DNA of 64,000 nt from Paramacrobiotus metropolitanus (GCF_019649055.1 NW_026570230.1:868001-932000); one strand, 5' to 3'. Positions 1 to 12,800 are shown, counted from the first letter of the stretch. The notes: generated from the letters alone by a model not told the origin. Translations and numbers: made by a program.

Positions 1-3000
1 ATTCGTGGAAGAGCCAGCCGATCAAGAAGTGAATCCAGCTGACACCGTCGATCTCCGATGCCGGCTGACTCCCCAACCTGCCGGACCAATTACCGTACTC
101 TGGCTAAAGGACGGTAAGTGTGCATAATGTCTAGTTAATACTCCATATCCGGTAACAATACACCTTCTACCTACTGGTCACGCGTTCGTTCACGTTTTTC
201 GATATACTAATTATACAGATGTTACCAAATGCATATCCCGGCAAGTACACACTAGACTTGCTACTACTCTCTGTTCTCTTTTCACCCTATGATTAACATA
301 TAGCGAAAAACTGACCAGCTGGGCTCCACTTGACGCGCTCTACTTGGAGACGGTGTTCTTGTATATTGCGCAATACTCTTACATCAGCTGCCGGCCCCCG
401 CGGCCGGCCATCCCCACGAGTGTACAAATGGTAATTAGTGCTGCTGGTGTTAATTGTAGGCCAACTGCAGAATACGCAGGCCAGCGGTCTGTACACCAGC
501 ACCGGTGACCCCAGCAACTTCGACTATTCCATTCGCATCAACGGCGCCACCGTCGAGCGGGATGACGGGGTGTGGGAGTGCCAGGGATTGGTCAGCGGAG
601 GGACAGTGGGTTCGCGGAAAGCCCATGTGGTCGTCCGGCAGGCACCGCACGACCGACCGATCATGCAGCAGGATGCCGGGACCATTCGCAATGGGGATGA
701 TCTACTGCTGAAAGCCGATCAGAACTATACGGTCACTTGCGAAGTACACGAGGCTAATCCTCCCGCCAAAATTAAATGGTACGTACGTGCCAGAAAGTTG
801 CCTTGACTGTTCTTTGCAGCAGAAAAGAGCAAAATCAAAGGCACGATACATACACTTACACAGGGAAATCGGTGTTGCATTTTCTACGTTTTTTTGTAAA
901 TTTTAATAAAAACTTTTGGAAAAAAGAAGAAAAAATGTCAAGCGAGGCGCACTTTACAAGAAAAAAATTGTGTATGTGTTTACGTACTCTGGTTCGCCTT
1001 TAACTGATGATGCGTTTCAAAACTTCAGGTGTTGCGAATTATAAAATTTAACAGCAAATTCGAAATGATTAACTGTCTAAGGACGTTTGGTACAATGTAA
1101 ACTGTAAAGTGTGCAGAGGAAAAATATACCCGTATATTAATGAAGATAAAATGAGCTGGTAGACCCATCAATCTGTCCATCTCAGAAATTATTGCCTAGC
1201 TGCTCTACTTCTTTTTGATCTGATAAAAATTCGTTATGCTATAATTATGGCAATCATTACATATTATTTTCTGCAGCAAATGCTCTCATAACTTGGCATA
1301 GCGGTGACCGATTTTTCGACGTTACACACACCACTTAGCCACTCGTTACCTTTTAAGTCATTCCACTACGTCAATTTTACACCCGTAAACGGCATTTATC
1401 ATTCTTTATCCACATGGCGCTTTTTGTCGATTATGTAGCTGGCGCGTTTTTCATGCTGCTCAACGGATGTACAGTATTTGTAATGCAGGAGAAAACGCAG
1501 TTGACCGTTCGCCATCGTACCGAACGCTTGAGCGTGAAAACGACTAATTTCTTCCGATCATACAAAACTGAACATCGATTAGCTGGTCATTGTCAAAGGA
1601 AGGTTTATCAGTGTCAAGTAGATGTGGTGTGTTATTGAAGGGTCACGCACAAAAGTGCATCCGATCAATTTCAAGATCACCATTCTGTATTTATGACATA
1701 ATTTTTATTGCCATTTAAGAAAAAATTGATTGATAAAAATTGCTTTTGTTATGTGTAATGTTGTAAGTCGTACATTAATCAGCAGCATTGCTAAATGTTT
1801 AAAATGTACTTCGTATTGATTTACATGGATCGAAAGGTTAGAGCGCTTTATATGTAAACTTGTGGTGAGAGTCAACTGGACAAAAGACTCGATGAGCAAA
1901 TGTGTACGGGAAATTCTCAAGACGAAACAGGCGTTGAATACAAAACATCAGTGCTGTTTCATCTATTGACAGAACACCGGTATATAAACCTGAGTCAACA
2001 TTGCCAAACGTGTGTTGTGTATTGTTTGCAGGACGATTGGGAATAAAGACGTTAGTGACTTTGCCCATACCATCAATCAAACGGGACCCAACAGTAAACT
2101 GTACAACACCATCAGTACATTGACCTATCAGTATCAGCCGCGGGACAATCAGGCCCAGCTCAAATGCGACACCATCCACGCGGCACTGGCCGGTCCCTTA
2201 TCCACTTATGCCCATCTCAATGTCCAGTGTACGTGCTACTTTCCATTGCAGTGTGGTAGTGGAGACGGAATAGATCCGCTTTTAATATCAAAATCCCTTC
2301 TCCCCGTGTATGTTTAACTTCTTAATGTTACTACAACCGCGCGCCGCTTTAATTGTAGTCGCTCCCATAATACAATTTCAACAAGAGCCTCCGGGAGACA
2401 TTAGCGAAGGACAGGATGTATTACTAACATGCCTGGCTAATGCCAACCCGCCAGCGTCCATCAAGTGGAACGTCAATAACAACCAGGAGATGCCCATGCT
2501 CAATGAGACCACCATCAAGATCCAGTCGGCCTCCCATGTTTCCAATGGGAACTACACCTGTGTGGCCAGTAACGACGGTTTTGCGCCGACCCGGGTCTCC
2601 TATACTGTGGCTGTACGATGTACGTACACGCTCCTTTACGATTTACAAACGGAAGAAAATTAATGTCATTCGTTGTATTTTATTTTTATTTCGAAACACC
2701 CATCATTTGTACGTTAAACCTGTTTAGTAAATATTAGAATTTTGTTGACCACCAATTTTAGAAAAGGTCATCCGATGTATTTAACGTTTATTTTGATGAC
2801 GCTGATGATTTATAGTTAAAATTATTTGCTGAAACTTAGACGCTGTTAACTGACCACGAATTTTTCTCAAGTATAAGTTTTCAAATTTTACACGTAATAT
2901 GTTTATTGTTTTAGAAAACACATTGCTCAATATCACCCATAACGATAACTGTGATATGGCCGACATGAATTATATATCACGCTCTTGACATCGTCATCCG

Positions 3001-4993
3001 TCTGGTTTTTGCACAAAAGAATATGTTATCCTAACGTCTTGGTTTTTTTTGTGTTTTTCCCACCAGATCCGCCCAGCTTTGTGATACACCCACAGGGCAG
3101 CAGTGTTGATGTTGACCAAACCTACTCGATGTTTTGCGATGCTGAAGGATACCCGCCACCCCAGATACAGTGGCTGCAGAACACCACAGATGGCCAGACG
3201 ATCGTGCGCGGCGCCGATCGCATGCTCAACATCACCGTCGACTACAGTTCACAGGGAAAATATTGGTGCAAAGCCAGTAATACCATCAACAATAAGGACA
3301 ATATTGTTCTATCCGATGTGGCGGATCTGCTTGTCAAGGGTAATTGTATTAGTTTTTCGTTCTTTTAGCGTATACCGGCCACTGTCGCGTATGGTGTTTT
3401 CTTAAGGTTGTGTAATATTAATGGATTGTGCATTTGTGCGCATACCCTGTAAATGTCATTATCAAGGTTGTTCACGCTTTGATAAGTAGCGCGTTTCCCG
3501 GTACCCTAGATCTGTATTTTATAATATTGTTTTAATTATAATGTTTTAAATATAAACACGTCTGGCAGCGAACCGAGTACTAACCGGCGTATTTTTTCAG
3601 GACCTCCCAAATTTGAGAATTTAGCCTCGAATCCCCGACTGGAAGTTGTGGGTGAGAAGGGCGGCGATGCGACGCTGACTGCCTTGTATTGCAGTAATCC
3701 GCCACCGACTTCCGCTTACTGGATGCGAGAACAGAAAGCCGCCGAGCGCTCCAAGTCCCAGCGAATCGAACCCGGTCCGACCGGCAATAAGAAATACGAC
3801 ATCAAGACGAAAGACCGCTCCTCCGGATGCTACGAATCCCGACTAATCATCTCCAATCTGGAAGCGGCTGATTCCGGGAAATACAAATACTGGGTGGAGA
3901 ATGAAAAAGGACCGAACGCTTTCACGACCATGCTTACTGTCAGAGGTAAGTAGTAAATTAAATACCTTGGTTGGAATTTTTCTGTAGAAAAAAACTCTTT
4001 TTGAATTATTAGCACTTTGCATTCCACTGCTCTCAGTTTGCGCTTTAAGCGTGCGTAATTTTTAAATACATACCGCAAAACCCTTCATTTAAAAATTCTA
4101 GTAAAATTTTGTAGAAAATACCACATACGAGAATTTAATAGCTTTACGTATTTGCAGATTCCGTTAATACTGCCCTGATTATTGGACTGGTTGTTGGACT
4201 GGGAGGAGCGTTGATTTTGGCGTTGATTGCTGCTCTTTGTTGTTATCGACTGAAAAAATTCTGTTTTGCTTGTAAGTGTTCATCAGAGGTTGCTGTTATT
4301 AAAATTTGAAGAGGTTAAAATTGTTTTATATTTTTTTTAGCGAGCAAAAAAGCCGGGAGTTTTGACATCGAGAAACGGGAAGTTAAACAGGAGAACGGAA
4401 CAACCACCATCGAGACAACCCGCACTGTGCAGAGAGAGGATAATTTAAAACAGAATCCCCTACAAACGGAATCCATGTTCATTAAGACGGACAACAAAAA
4501 ACCCAACGGTGTCGGCAGTCATGTGATTATGAACGGTGTCAATGGCGTTCAGAACGGAAATGATCTCAGTAAAAAAGTATGCATGGAATCGCATGCGAAA
4601 GGCATCGCGCATCATTGTGCGAACATTTAATTTCTTTTGTGTTTTTATGAAAACTATGCCTTCGTTAAATTTTTTTATCGTTCGTGTTTTCTGATTTCGT
4701 TCAATTATTTTGTTTGAAATTTTTTTACCGGTAAACTGCAGGAATGTAATGTGAAGATTTTGTTGAGTTTTTGGTTGCCGGCAATTTTATGTTTGCTTTT
4801 TATCGCTAAGCTTGGTTGTTTTCTTGCACGACAGACTGGCCGTGTGGATGGGATGCCGGCCGAAGTACTACATTATGCTCAATTGGATGTTGACGGACCA
4901 AAGGAGAACGGCCACCATGGACCAATGGGCAGTCCCCGCCTGGAGGTGCGCAACGGCCACGATTACTCAGATATTCGACCAACGGTTTTGTAG
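1..4993 (+). CDS. Kirre/Neph-like immunoglobulin cell-adhesion receptor (5' end outside window)
   Basis: Exons by splice site and phase: 1-113, 460-778, 2032-2228, 2359-2619, 3067-3339, 3601-3945, 4158-4271, 4341-4576, 4835-4993, giving about 671 visible residues. Five Ig-type domains can be seen by their Cys...Trp...Tyr-x-Cys patterns, for example WECQG, YTVTCEV, YTCVASN and YWCKASN. The fifth is atypical, with KYKYW where YxC is expected. A single membrane helix (LIIGLVVGLGGALILALIA) lies in exon 4158-4271. The cytoplasmic tail holds a possible phospho-Tyr site (HYAQLDV) and ends in TVL, a class I PDZ-ligand pattern. Five Ig domains, one helix and a C-terminal PDZ ligand are the plan of the Rst/Kirre/Neph family, which mediates cell recognition, myoblast fusion and slit-diaphragm-like contacts. 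The signal peptide is off the left edge. Family assignment is by architecture, so another five-Ig receptor remains possible. Confidence 0.82.
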
Positions 4994-5600
4994 AGTGTTG
5001 TCTCTTCCTGGCGCTTTTGCTTTGCTTTGATGCACAGAATGTTTTTGGTTTTTCTTCCGGCATAATTGTATTGGCGTGTCATTTATCTTCCGCAACGCGT
5101 ATCGCGACCACCATGGACAGGTTTTCGGGGGCGGATCGGAACGAATTTGTTTGAGGACTTTAGTGTGCGTGCATGCACGGAACATTCCGCTTTCTTTCAG
5201 CTTTTATGAATCTGTTTTTAGTGAACCTTGTTGGATTTTGCTTTGTCTACTTGTCACTTATAAATTTTCCTAAATTGTATCGTGTTGGATACTATTACTG
5301 GACGCGGAGGTCACAATCTCTTGAATTTATGTACTCGTACGAGTGAATACGTCATGTATATACCTACCACCGTTAAATTTATAGAATTTTGTCTCTTATT
5401 GTTTTCGGTAGTAGCAGACTTTGTGTTTGAATGGGTAGTGACGTCATATTTTGTAAACTGCATGTTTCACCTTTGCTGCTGCACCTTTGTCGTTTGATAG
5501 TCATTCTGCTTTAATGCAAAGTGATTTTTATTAGCTAATTCAATGCTGTTCTTACGTGTATTCGTGCGCCACACCAATAAAGTTTGTGATTCACGGAAGA
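4994..5600 (+). other. 3' UTR of the Kirre/Neph-like gene with poly(A) signal
   Basis: The stop codon at 4991-4993 is followed by about 600 bases of T-rich non-coding sequence. A canonical AATAAA lies at 5576-5581 with GT-rich sequence just after it, as expected for a cleavage and polyadenylation site near 5600. No other AATAAA intervenes. Confidence 0.6.
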
Positions 5601-6773
5601 GTACCAAAGCGCGCCATTGATTGATTGATTGGTTGATTTAATTACCGAATTACACATAAAATTACGTATATGTAAGAATCAATAAGATTATTTTGTGATG
5701 ATAGTGCAACCCGCATAGCCTCATAAACTGATAATAATGACAGAAATTGCTTAATTTTCACGATGGTAGAGGTGCACATCAAATATTCGTTTTGAAACGC
5801 TAGCTTTTGTAATATTATCTGTGAAGGCATTCGTTGTTTACGTTATGCAGAAAAGCTCGTACACCTATTCATATATTGATCTCTTGACGCAGCACTGACA
5901 TTGTAGGAAAAGGCCATTTGGGAATTTCCTTTGTAAGTGTGACCTTTGTAGTACGAACATTTCATGTTGAAGTCATATATTCCCGTGGTAAACACACTCT
6001 GCAGTCCTATGCATGGCGTTCTTGACTGAGATTGGAAAATGTAAACTACAGCGTCGTGCCAGGAGCAGGAGTAGCTTCATTTTTGAAAACAAGCGCGCAA
6101 AAACGAACCACCAGTGGGACATTGCTTAGCCCAAGAGTCCCGACGTACCACGACGGTTAATAAATATTTGTATGTGAAATAATATGCCTGCTATGTGCCT
6201 TTGCAGTCTGCATCGGGCTGTCAGTATTGCGTACTTGTACCGTAAAAGCTCAGAAAATTGCTGGGATGACGAACTCAAGCGACGCGTTGTTTATCCAGCG
6301 CCAGCATGGTACGTTGAATTAAAGATTTATTGCTTTATTGGTAAGATCGCAACACCTCCGCACGCCAGCCGCCCTTCCACTTGTGGATTGCGCAATGGCC
6401 CGGCTAATTTCCACGGTCTACGCGTCTACAGCAGTGAAAGCCTACATCCACCTCCGTAACTCCCTGGATAATAAGAAATCATCGAAAAATGATCCATTAG
6501 AGCCCAGGAGAAGGATTAATTTAGTGTACGCTGATTGCTTTCTATATCCTCTTTCACGCGTGACTTCCGCTCAGTCATAAATATCCCATGCTCGACCTAT
6601 GCCGGGTCCATGGTAGCGGTACAGTTTATAACACTGGACTGCGTATGGTGAACTTGTAATGCAATTTTTATATCAATGCTAAGAAAACAGTGCTGTATTC
6701 CTGGATGAAAAATTTACGGCAGTACCGGTGTCCCATATTTTCGCCGTGATGTGGATGATTTATGCCAACCGGA
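5601..6773. other. Intergenic, no gene seen
   Basis: This stretch lies between the Kirre/Neph-like 3' end and the GPCR promoter. The two short open frames at 6184-6580 overlap each other, show no domain, signal peptide or splice structure, and look random. A short ATTGATTGATTGATTGG run sits near 5620. Nothing else is supported. Confidence 0.5.
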
Positions 6774-6779
6774 TATAAA
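6774..6779 (+). promoter_or_regulatory. TATA box of the GPCR gene
   Basis: TATAAA lies 51 bases before the GPCR start codon. Transcription would begin near 6805, leaving a leader of only about 25 bases. The match is exact, but promoter activity is inferred from position alone. Confidence 0.5.
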
Positions 6780-6829
6780 ACTTCGGATTAGACACAACGT
6801 CATGTGCGGCGTCCGGCAGTATTAGAAAA

Positions 6830-7888
6830 ATGATTGACCAATTTTTTAATGCAACGCTACATAATTTCACGCATCTCGTGGTTAATACTTCAAGTGGACA
6901 GTACAGTACGGTGTACATGGGTTATTTGTACGCCGCGATCACCGTGTTCAGTTACGGCAGTAACGTGTTTCTGCTGGTCATTTACGTGAAATCGCCCCTT
7001 CTGTGGACACCGTTCTACAGCTATCTAATCAGTCTGGCCGTCCTTGATCTGCTCAAATCCTGTACCGTCAATATTATGCAGGTTAGCAATTATCTTCAAT
7101 TTCACTGGGTTTTTGGCAACGAACTTTGCATACTGTTCTTGTTCTGCTCGCAAAGTATCGGCGTCAGTATTATTTATCTGCATCTGCTGATTTGCGTCAA
7201 CCGGCTGTGGGCGGTCATGTCACCTTTCAGTTATCGCGCCAAACACAAGCATAAATTAGCCATTGGTCTAATCATGAGTGTCACCATAATGGCTAATATT
7301 TCAACAATACCCATATATACCGGTGACGGCACCAGCGACATCCGCAGTCGCGCCCCTGTGCTGCGCCATTTGTGTATATACCAGTTCGGCGCGAAGCCCT
7401 CGCTGTACTTTTTGACCTTGGGGGCGCTGACGCATCCGGTGCCGCACGGGCTCATTATGCTGCTGTACCCGATTATTGTCTGGAAGGTGCGCAGTACCGT
7501 GCGCCAGATGCAGAGTGTGTTTGCCAGTGGGCAAAATCCGTCCTTTACCCTGCATGTATCCCTGGATACGTCGGAGGAACAGGTCCGAATACGGGGCACG
7601 CACAATAAGCACAAGCACATCCTCCGCGAAGCCAAACGGTACTTTGGCGTGCTGACAATCTTGTTTGTCAGTTCGTTTTTGTTCTGGACGCCGGGGAATG
7701 TGGCACGCAGTGTCATGGTGACGTCGCCGGTGGTGGATATCCGGGTGTTAGCGGTCACGGATTTCCTCTTCGCCATGGACTGTACCATAAATCCCTTGCT
7801 TTGTTTGGCTTCGTCGACCGAATGGCGGCACGCGGCAATTTCGGTTTTAAATAATATTCGAAGATCCGAGGTTCAGCAAGCTTGTTAA
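6830..7888 (+). CDS. Intronless rhodopsin-family (class A) G-protein-coupled receptor
   Basis: A single exon of 352 residues with seven hydrophobic segments, at roughly residues 31-53, 62-84, 97-121, 143-163, 191-217, 272-290 and 303-327. Class A landmarks are N45 (GSN, helix 1), D73 (LAVLDLL, helix 2), C100 and C182 as the likely extracellular disulphide, FWTP at 285-288 for the CWxP switch, and NP at 321-322 for the start of NPxxY. The D/ERY motif is NRLWAV (124-129), so the usual acid is Asn, and NPxxY ends in Cys (NPLLC). N7, N12 and N19 are candidate glycosylation sites. This start is chosen because it follows the TATA box and opens the extracellular tail. It is an orphan whose ligand cannot be inferred; lack of introns suggests a retrocopied or lineage-expanded receptor. 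AATAAA lies at 7932-7937. Confidence 0.85.
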   Translation: MIDQFFNATLHNFTHLVVNTSSGQYSTVYMGYLYAAITVFSYGSNVFLLVIYVKSPLLWTPFYSYLISLAVLDLLKSCTVNIMQVSNYLQFHWVFGNELCILFLFCSQSIGVSIIYLHLLICVNRLWAVMSPFSYRAKHKHKLAIGLIMSVTIMANISTIPIYTGDGTSDIRSRAPVLRHLCIYQFGAKPSLYFLTLGALTHPVPHGLIMLLYPIIVWKVRSTVRQMQSVFASGQNPSFTLHVSLDTSEEQVRIRGTHNKHKHILREAKRYFGVLTILFVSSFLFWTPGNVARSVMVTSPVVDIRVLAVTDFLFAMDCTINPLLCLASSTEWRHAAISVLNNIRRSEVQQAC

Positions 7889-7931
7889 ACCTATACGCCT
7901 GCACATCAAATTATTTGAAGAGGAGCTGTTT

Positions 7932-7937
7932 AATAAA
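7932..7937 (+). terminator. Poly(A) signal of the GPCR gene
   Basis: AATAAA lies 44 bases after the GPCR stop codon, followed by a GT-rich stretch (GTTGTTGTGT) typical of a downstream element. This implies a very short 3' UTR. Confidence 0.6.
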
Positions 7938-7949
7938 AGCTATGTCCCG

Positions 7950-8274
7950 TGTCTTTATTGCCAATTTCGGATCGTTGTTGTGTCAAATGTGATAAATGAC
8001 AGATATTAACTCTGGCTATATATACTCGTAGCTGTAAGAGCCCTATGATGCACTCATATAATCATTAAAATTAGAGGCTGAATCATTCACCTTTATCCTG
8101 TGACAGAATAAATTCCAAAAAAGTTCGGTAATTCCAAATTAATTGCAACCAGAAAAGCATAAAATCTATTCATAAATGTGCATAAAAGTATTAATATTCG
8201 TATACACAAGTAGGGATAATCTACTGCAGTAGAAATGGTGTCTGTGGTCATCCCTCATCTTTCCTAATAGCCGC

Positions 8275-8318
<44 letters not shown>

Positions 8319-9650
8319 GTAAATTAAAGAAATTTAATTGGTCATACATACAGCAATATTGAATGACTAGTCTCTATATTCTGCAATTTGCAATCGTATA
8401 ATAAAGTTATAAAAGGCAGACGTTGCATCTAACGACAATGGATGGTAAAAGGCTGGAATCTTGATTTGTGAAATGAGCGGATGAAGCTGATCCGATATCC
8501 CCGCTCGCGAGAAAGATTAATCCATCAGGCATGTGGTAACGCAGTGTTCCTGCAAACTATTATTTCCGAAATCCTGATCCTTCAAATTTGATTCTGTGAA
8601 TAAGATTTTTCAGTACGCAAAATAGATCGAGAGGCTGTACGTACTATAGATATAGCTATGTAGCCACCCTACATACTGGTAAAACTTTCTTTGCTGTAAT
8701 TGGGTGTTTGTCATGTCCTGTAATTACTGAAAGCAATCATCTCCTGCAGAAGATACTTGTTAATTTTTGACACCCAATACGCAATACTTTTCTACTGGAC
8801 AATTTTGAATTACTTAAAACGCACCGTATACATATGATACACACTAAACAGACGTAGGTGCTTCGCACAACAAAGTTATTAACGCGGGATTACGAGATAT
8901 ATATATTATATACGTAAAGATTATCAGACTTGCTGCTCGTAGATTCCCGGAACATTCCTGTGGTGCTAACAATGTGTTAATTACTATGGTCATTAGAACT
9001 GCTATTAAACTGGACTAGCCCAAGTCAAGTGCTTAGTCATGGGACCCTTAGCAGTATAAAGTGGGTTTGGGAAAACGGGAATAGTTTGTAAACAGTGGCC
9101 GAGCAGCGTCTATTCACTCTATTGCACGCAGAGCAAAACAAATTAAGCACACCTCTATTAAAAGTTTTGTCTTCTTGTTCTTGTAACGAAATAAACTACA
9201 CCGGCCAGAGTGGAATGGTAACACACGTAAAACAATAAAAAATTCAGAAAAAACATTTGTTTTCCATATACCGTAAAATTGCGGTAAATTCAACCAGAAA
9301 AGACCGTCATTTGCAAAAGAACTGAGCGTGTCAGCATATATACACATCATGCACGCCCTTTTAAGAGTAGCACTGACCTTTCGCAGGACTACTTTCCTAA
9401 TTTTAATGGTCAAAAGATGCATAAGTTTATTTACAGCAACCACTGCATTGTATGGTTCTTTAATTAGGTACAGCATGTTTATTCAGTCATCTGCACGTAA
9501 TTGTGAATTATCAGAGTAACCACATGCGGACACCATCTGCGATATCATGGAAAATCGACATTGCCAGCGTATCACAAATGCCATCTATATTTGTAGCTAA
9601 TGCGTTAAGAGCCATTCCCTGAACACTCTTTGCTTTTTTTGCCTTCTGGA
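7950..9650. other. Intergenic, no gene seen
   Basis: AT-rich sequence between the GPCR and troponin T. The longest open frame, on the minus strand at 9114-9476, has no signal peptide, domain or splice context and is treated as chance. The only structured element is the AT dinucleotide run reported separately. Confidence 0.5.
8275..8314. repeat. (AT)n microsatellite
   Basis: A run of alternating A and T, perfect from 8281 to 8314 with a slightly imperfect start. Dinucleotide slippage tracts of this kind are common in AT-rich intergenic DNA and are usually length-polymorphic. No function is implied. Confidence 0.9.
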
Positions 9651-9654
9651 TCAC

Positions 9655-9662
9655 TATATAAG
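9655..9662 (+). promoter_or_regulatory. Probable TATA box of troponin T
   Basis: TATATAAG lies about 205 bases before the troponin T start codon. A start near 9688 would give a leader of about 170 bases, possibly with a small intron. Muscle structural genes often have TATA promoters. Supported by position and motif only. Confidence 0.4.
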
Positions 9663-9861
9663 CGTTAATGAAGCACTTCCAGAAAACAACGATGCAACCA
9701 TCGACAACATGAAAATTATCTTATCTGTACAACACTGATAACTACATAATTTTAGCTTTCCTTTCTGGTATCAGCGATACAGTGGAAACCGCCAAACAAA
9801 ATCGACATTGCTGCTAACTTTGACGATCTTGCATCAAAATAGTTTTAAATAACCATAACAA

Positions 9862-12800
9862 ATGGCCGAGGAAAGCAACTGGTGGGAGTAAGTCCGCTAT
9901 GATGAGTAGTTCAAACTGCATAATCAGTTTTGGAAACCGTTTATGACCTTATATCTGTACATACATCTTGTGCCGTTTTCCAGCGATGACGTCGTTACAG
10001 CGGAAAACCCAAACGAGCAAACGTAAGACCTACTTTAGTAATTACTGTTGTAAGATTATAGTTTTTACAAATCTTTGTTTCGTCTATTCTCACTTCACGA
10101 CGCGGTAAGTAGTATTTACAATAATTATCTCGGAGAAACTTTTGCTGCAACAGTGCAAGCCGTGTTGAGTTGTTCGAAGTGCTTGTGACACGGCGAGTTC
10201 AATTTCAGGGAAGAGGCGCCAGGAAAGCGTGAAAATGTGGACCAATCCGAAAATGTGGACCAACCCGCGGCCGCAGCAGCAGAGTTAGTTCTCGAAAATT
10301 ACAACAGTTTCTATATAGGATGCCAATGTGTGGAATAAATTTGTTGAAACTCTTATTATTGGATAGGACCGTAATACAACCAAACGGAGACAATTTGCTG
10401 CTGGATTTTGGTACAACTTCGCAGTAAGTCATGGCATTACAGCTTCATAAATACTGTAATTCATTAAATCACTTTTGTACTAATGTTTTATAAGCATTAC
10501 GTAAGCCATTTAGATTTGCAGTCCCGCTTTTATCATTTTAACTCATATGGGCAGATCCCAGTAATGAAGAATGACTAGAATAATTCATGATCAAAAGCTT
10601 ATATATGAAAACTGTAAGGGATGGTAGACAGGCGATATAGACTATACTAGATATGCACTATGCAACATATTCTCAAAAAATGAATAAGCATGAAGGTATA
10701 TTAGTAAGAATGTTGTTATTGTTTTCTTTACTTTTTTACAACAGTGAGGTGCCACAAAGAGCAGAAGCCCAGCCAGATTTGTTGCTCGATTTTGATGCAG
10801 GATCATCCTGGAAGTATGTGTACCAGTTATGCATTCTGTATACTGCGAGAAATTTTATAAACAATTTTATAAATAAATCTGATACCTTGCTTCATGAAGC
10901 AAAATAAATTCGTAATTGTTTTAACGACTTATCGTTTTGTAGAGAGAATGTGCAACTTGAAGATGCGGACGTCTTACTAGAAAATGCCATTGAAGACGAC
11001 CAGTGCGTAAAATAAAGCCGCATTTGATTAATGGAAAAAGAACGTTGTAATCTGTTACGGTGTAATTATATAATAGGGAGAGTGCGCCCACTGGTGGGGA
11101 TGACGCTTTACTGGATCTGGGAATAGAGTCCGAATCAGAGTACGTATAGCGTACCTCCTTTGACCGAGATACTTTGGACAACGTACAACATGCAAAATGC
11201 ATTAACGCTTATGTTTTTGTTTTTAGAAAACGGTACGGAGCCGGCACGTGCATGTTTACGGGGTTTTCGTGCAGCGCATTGCAAAGTAGAAATTGTTTGA
11301 TTATCCTGGCGAATAGGTTAGCAAATTGCTTTATTGCAGCGATGAGCAAGAGGACCGGCCGAAAATGAGGTTAGTCGTGCATGCCGCGTTCCACGTACAG
11401 AGTACACTTGTACAATGGACTATCCACAATAGCTTGCATAATGGCGTTCTGCCTTGATTTTAAAAATTCAGCGGTATTTTGTGGGCTGATACGAAAAATG
11501 ATTATGCTGAAGCCGCTTTACCTACCTCTGTAAACAGTATTTTTTTTTCCTCTAAGGAAAATGCAGTCGGTAGTAGAACCAGCCGCACCGCCGTCGGCGG
11601 AAGCGAAGTCCGAGGCGCAGTTGATAATCGAAGCCAAGCAGCGCAAACGGGAGGAAGAAGATATGGAAGAACTACAGGCTCTGGAGGAGAAACGACGAGC
11701 CGAGCGGGAACGAGAGGAAGAAGAGCTGCGCCGTCTCAAGGAGAAACAGGTCAATACAACTGCAGTTTTTTACTAGTAAAAGTATACATGCTGTAACAGC
11801 GGCAGCAAATAAAAATTATTATGATTTTAATATATGCAGTATTAAGAGCATACTGAGATTTACAAAAACACGTAGACGTACTTTTAATAGAACCTTTAAA
11901 ATATTAAACTGCAGGCAGAAAGAAAAAAGGCTCGTGAAGAAGAAGAGCGTCGTTTGGAGGAGCAAAAGCAGCTGGCAGAAGAACAGAGAAGGAAAGATGA
12001 GGTAGGCATTTTGTTAGTGCACGTGCATAAATAATTTTAATGCCAAAACAGTTTAGAATATGTAAGCTACGTAAATACATACATAATAAATTGCATCAAA
12101 AACATTAATTACGTACATGAAAACATATAAGGTGCTACAGTATACATTTGCATACATATATGCCACCATTTGTCGAATTTCGAATTTTGATCCATGATAG
12201 GAGTATCAATTTGTTTTTAGGATGCGCGGCGCCAGAAAGCGGAAGATGAAAAGCAGCGGAAGAAGGAAGAAGCTGAACGAAAAAAAGCAGCTGCTGCCGC
12301 TTCGGCTAGCGGTGGACGTAACTTTGTTATCGACAAGGAGCGCAGCGGAGAAAGCGGTGTTGATAAGGTAAATATCTGAATAACATTTACGAATCAGTGT
12401 TAATAAGATACAAATACATAATTTTATTTTAACTGTTTGTTTAATCGATAAAACCTTGCTACAGAATTGCGCCAAAAATTAAAAATAAGGTATAAATATA
12501 CGTCCGTTTAATTAAATTCGGTTTGCACGGTTTTAAAAGTTTATTATGCACTTATTATTCGGAAAATTGTGCTACAAAGGCATAACTGAATATGTCTGAC
12601 AATGAGATCTTATCCGGAAGTAGAAAACATAAAACATGTTATCACAAATACTGTGCATATTTCTAGTTCATGAACATATCAAAAGCCAAAACGGAAATGT
12701 CCCTAAACGCCGGCGAATTGCAAGACCTACGCCAGAAAACCATCAACGATCGGGTCAAACCGCTCTCGGTTTCGGAATTGGATCACAATGGTTTAAAATC

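Noticed and set aside
4742-4834. Hydrophobic coding segment at the end of the Kirre/Neph-like gene
   Set aside because: Better explained as intron ending at the pyrimidine-rich acceptor at 4834; kept only as an alternative-splicing finding.
7231-7788. Minus-strand 185-codon frame inside the GPCR
   Set aside because: Antisense shadow of a well-supported seven-helix receptor; it has no domain of its own.
11223-11368. Possible extra troponin T exon after TTTTTAG near 11226
   Set aside because: Its reading does not continue the acidic cassette pattern or phase, whereas exon 11340-11369 does.
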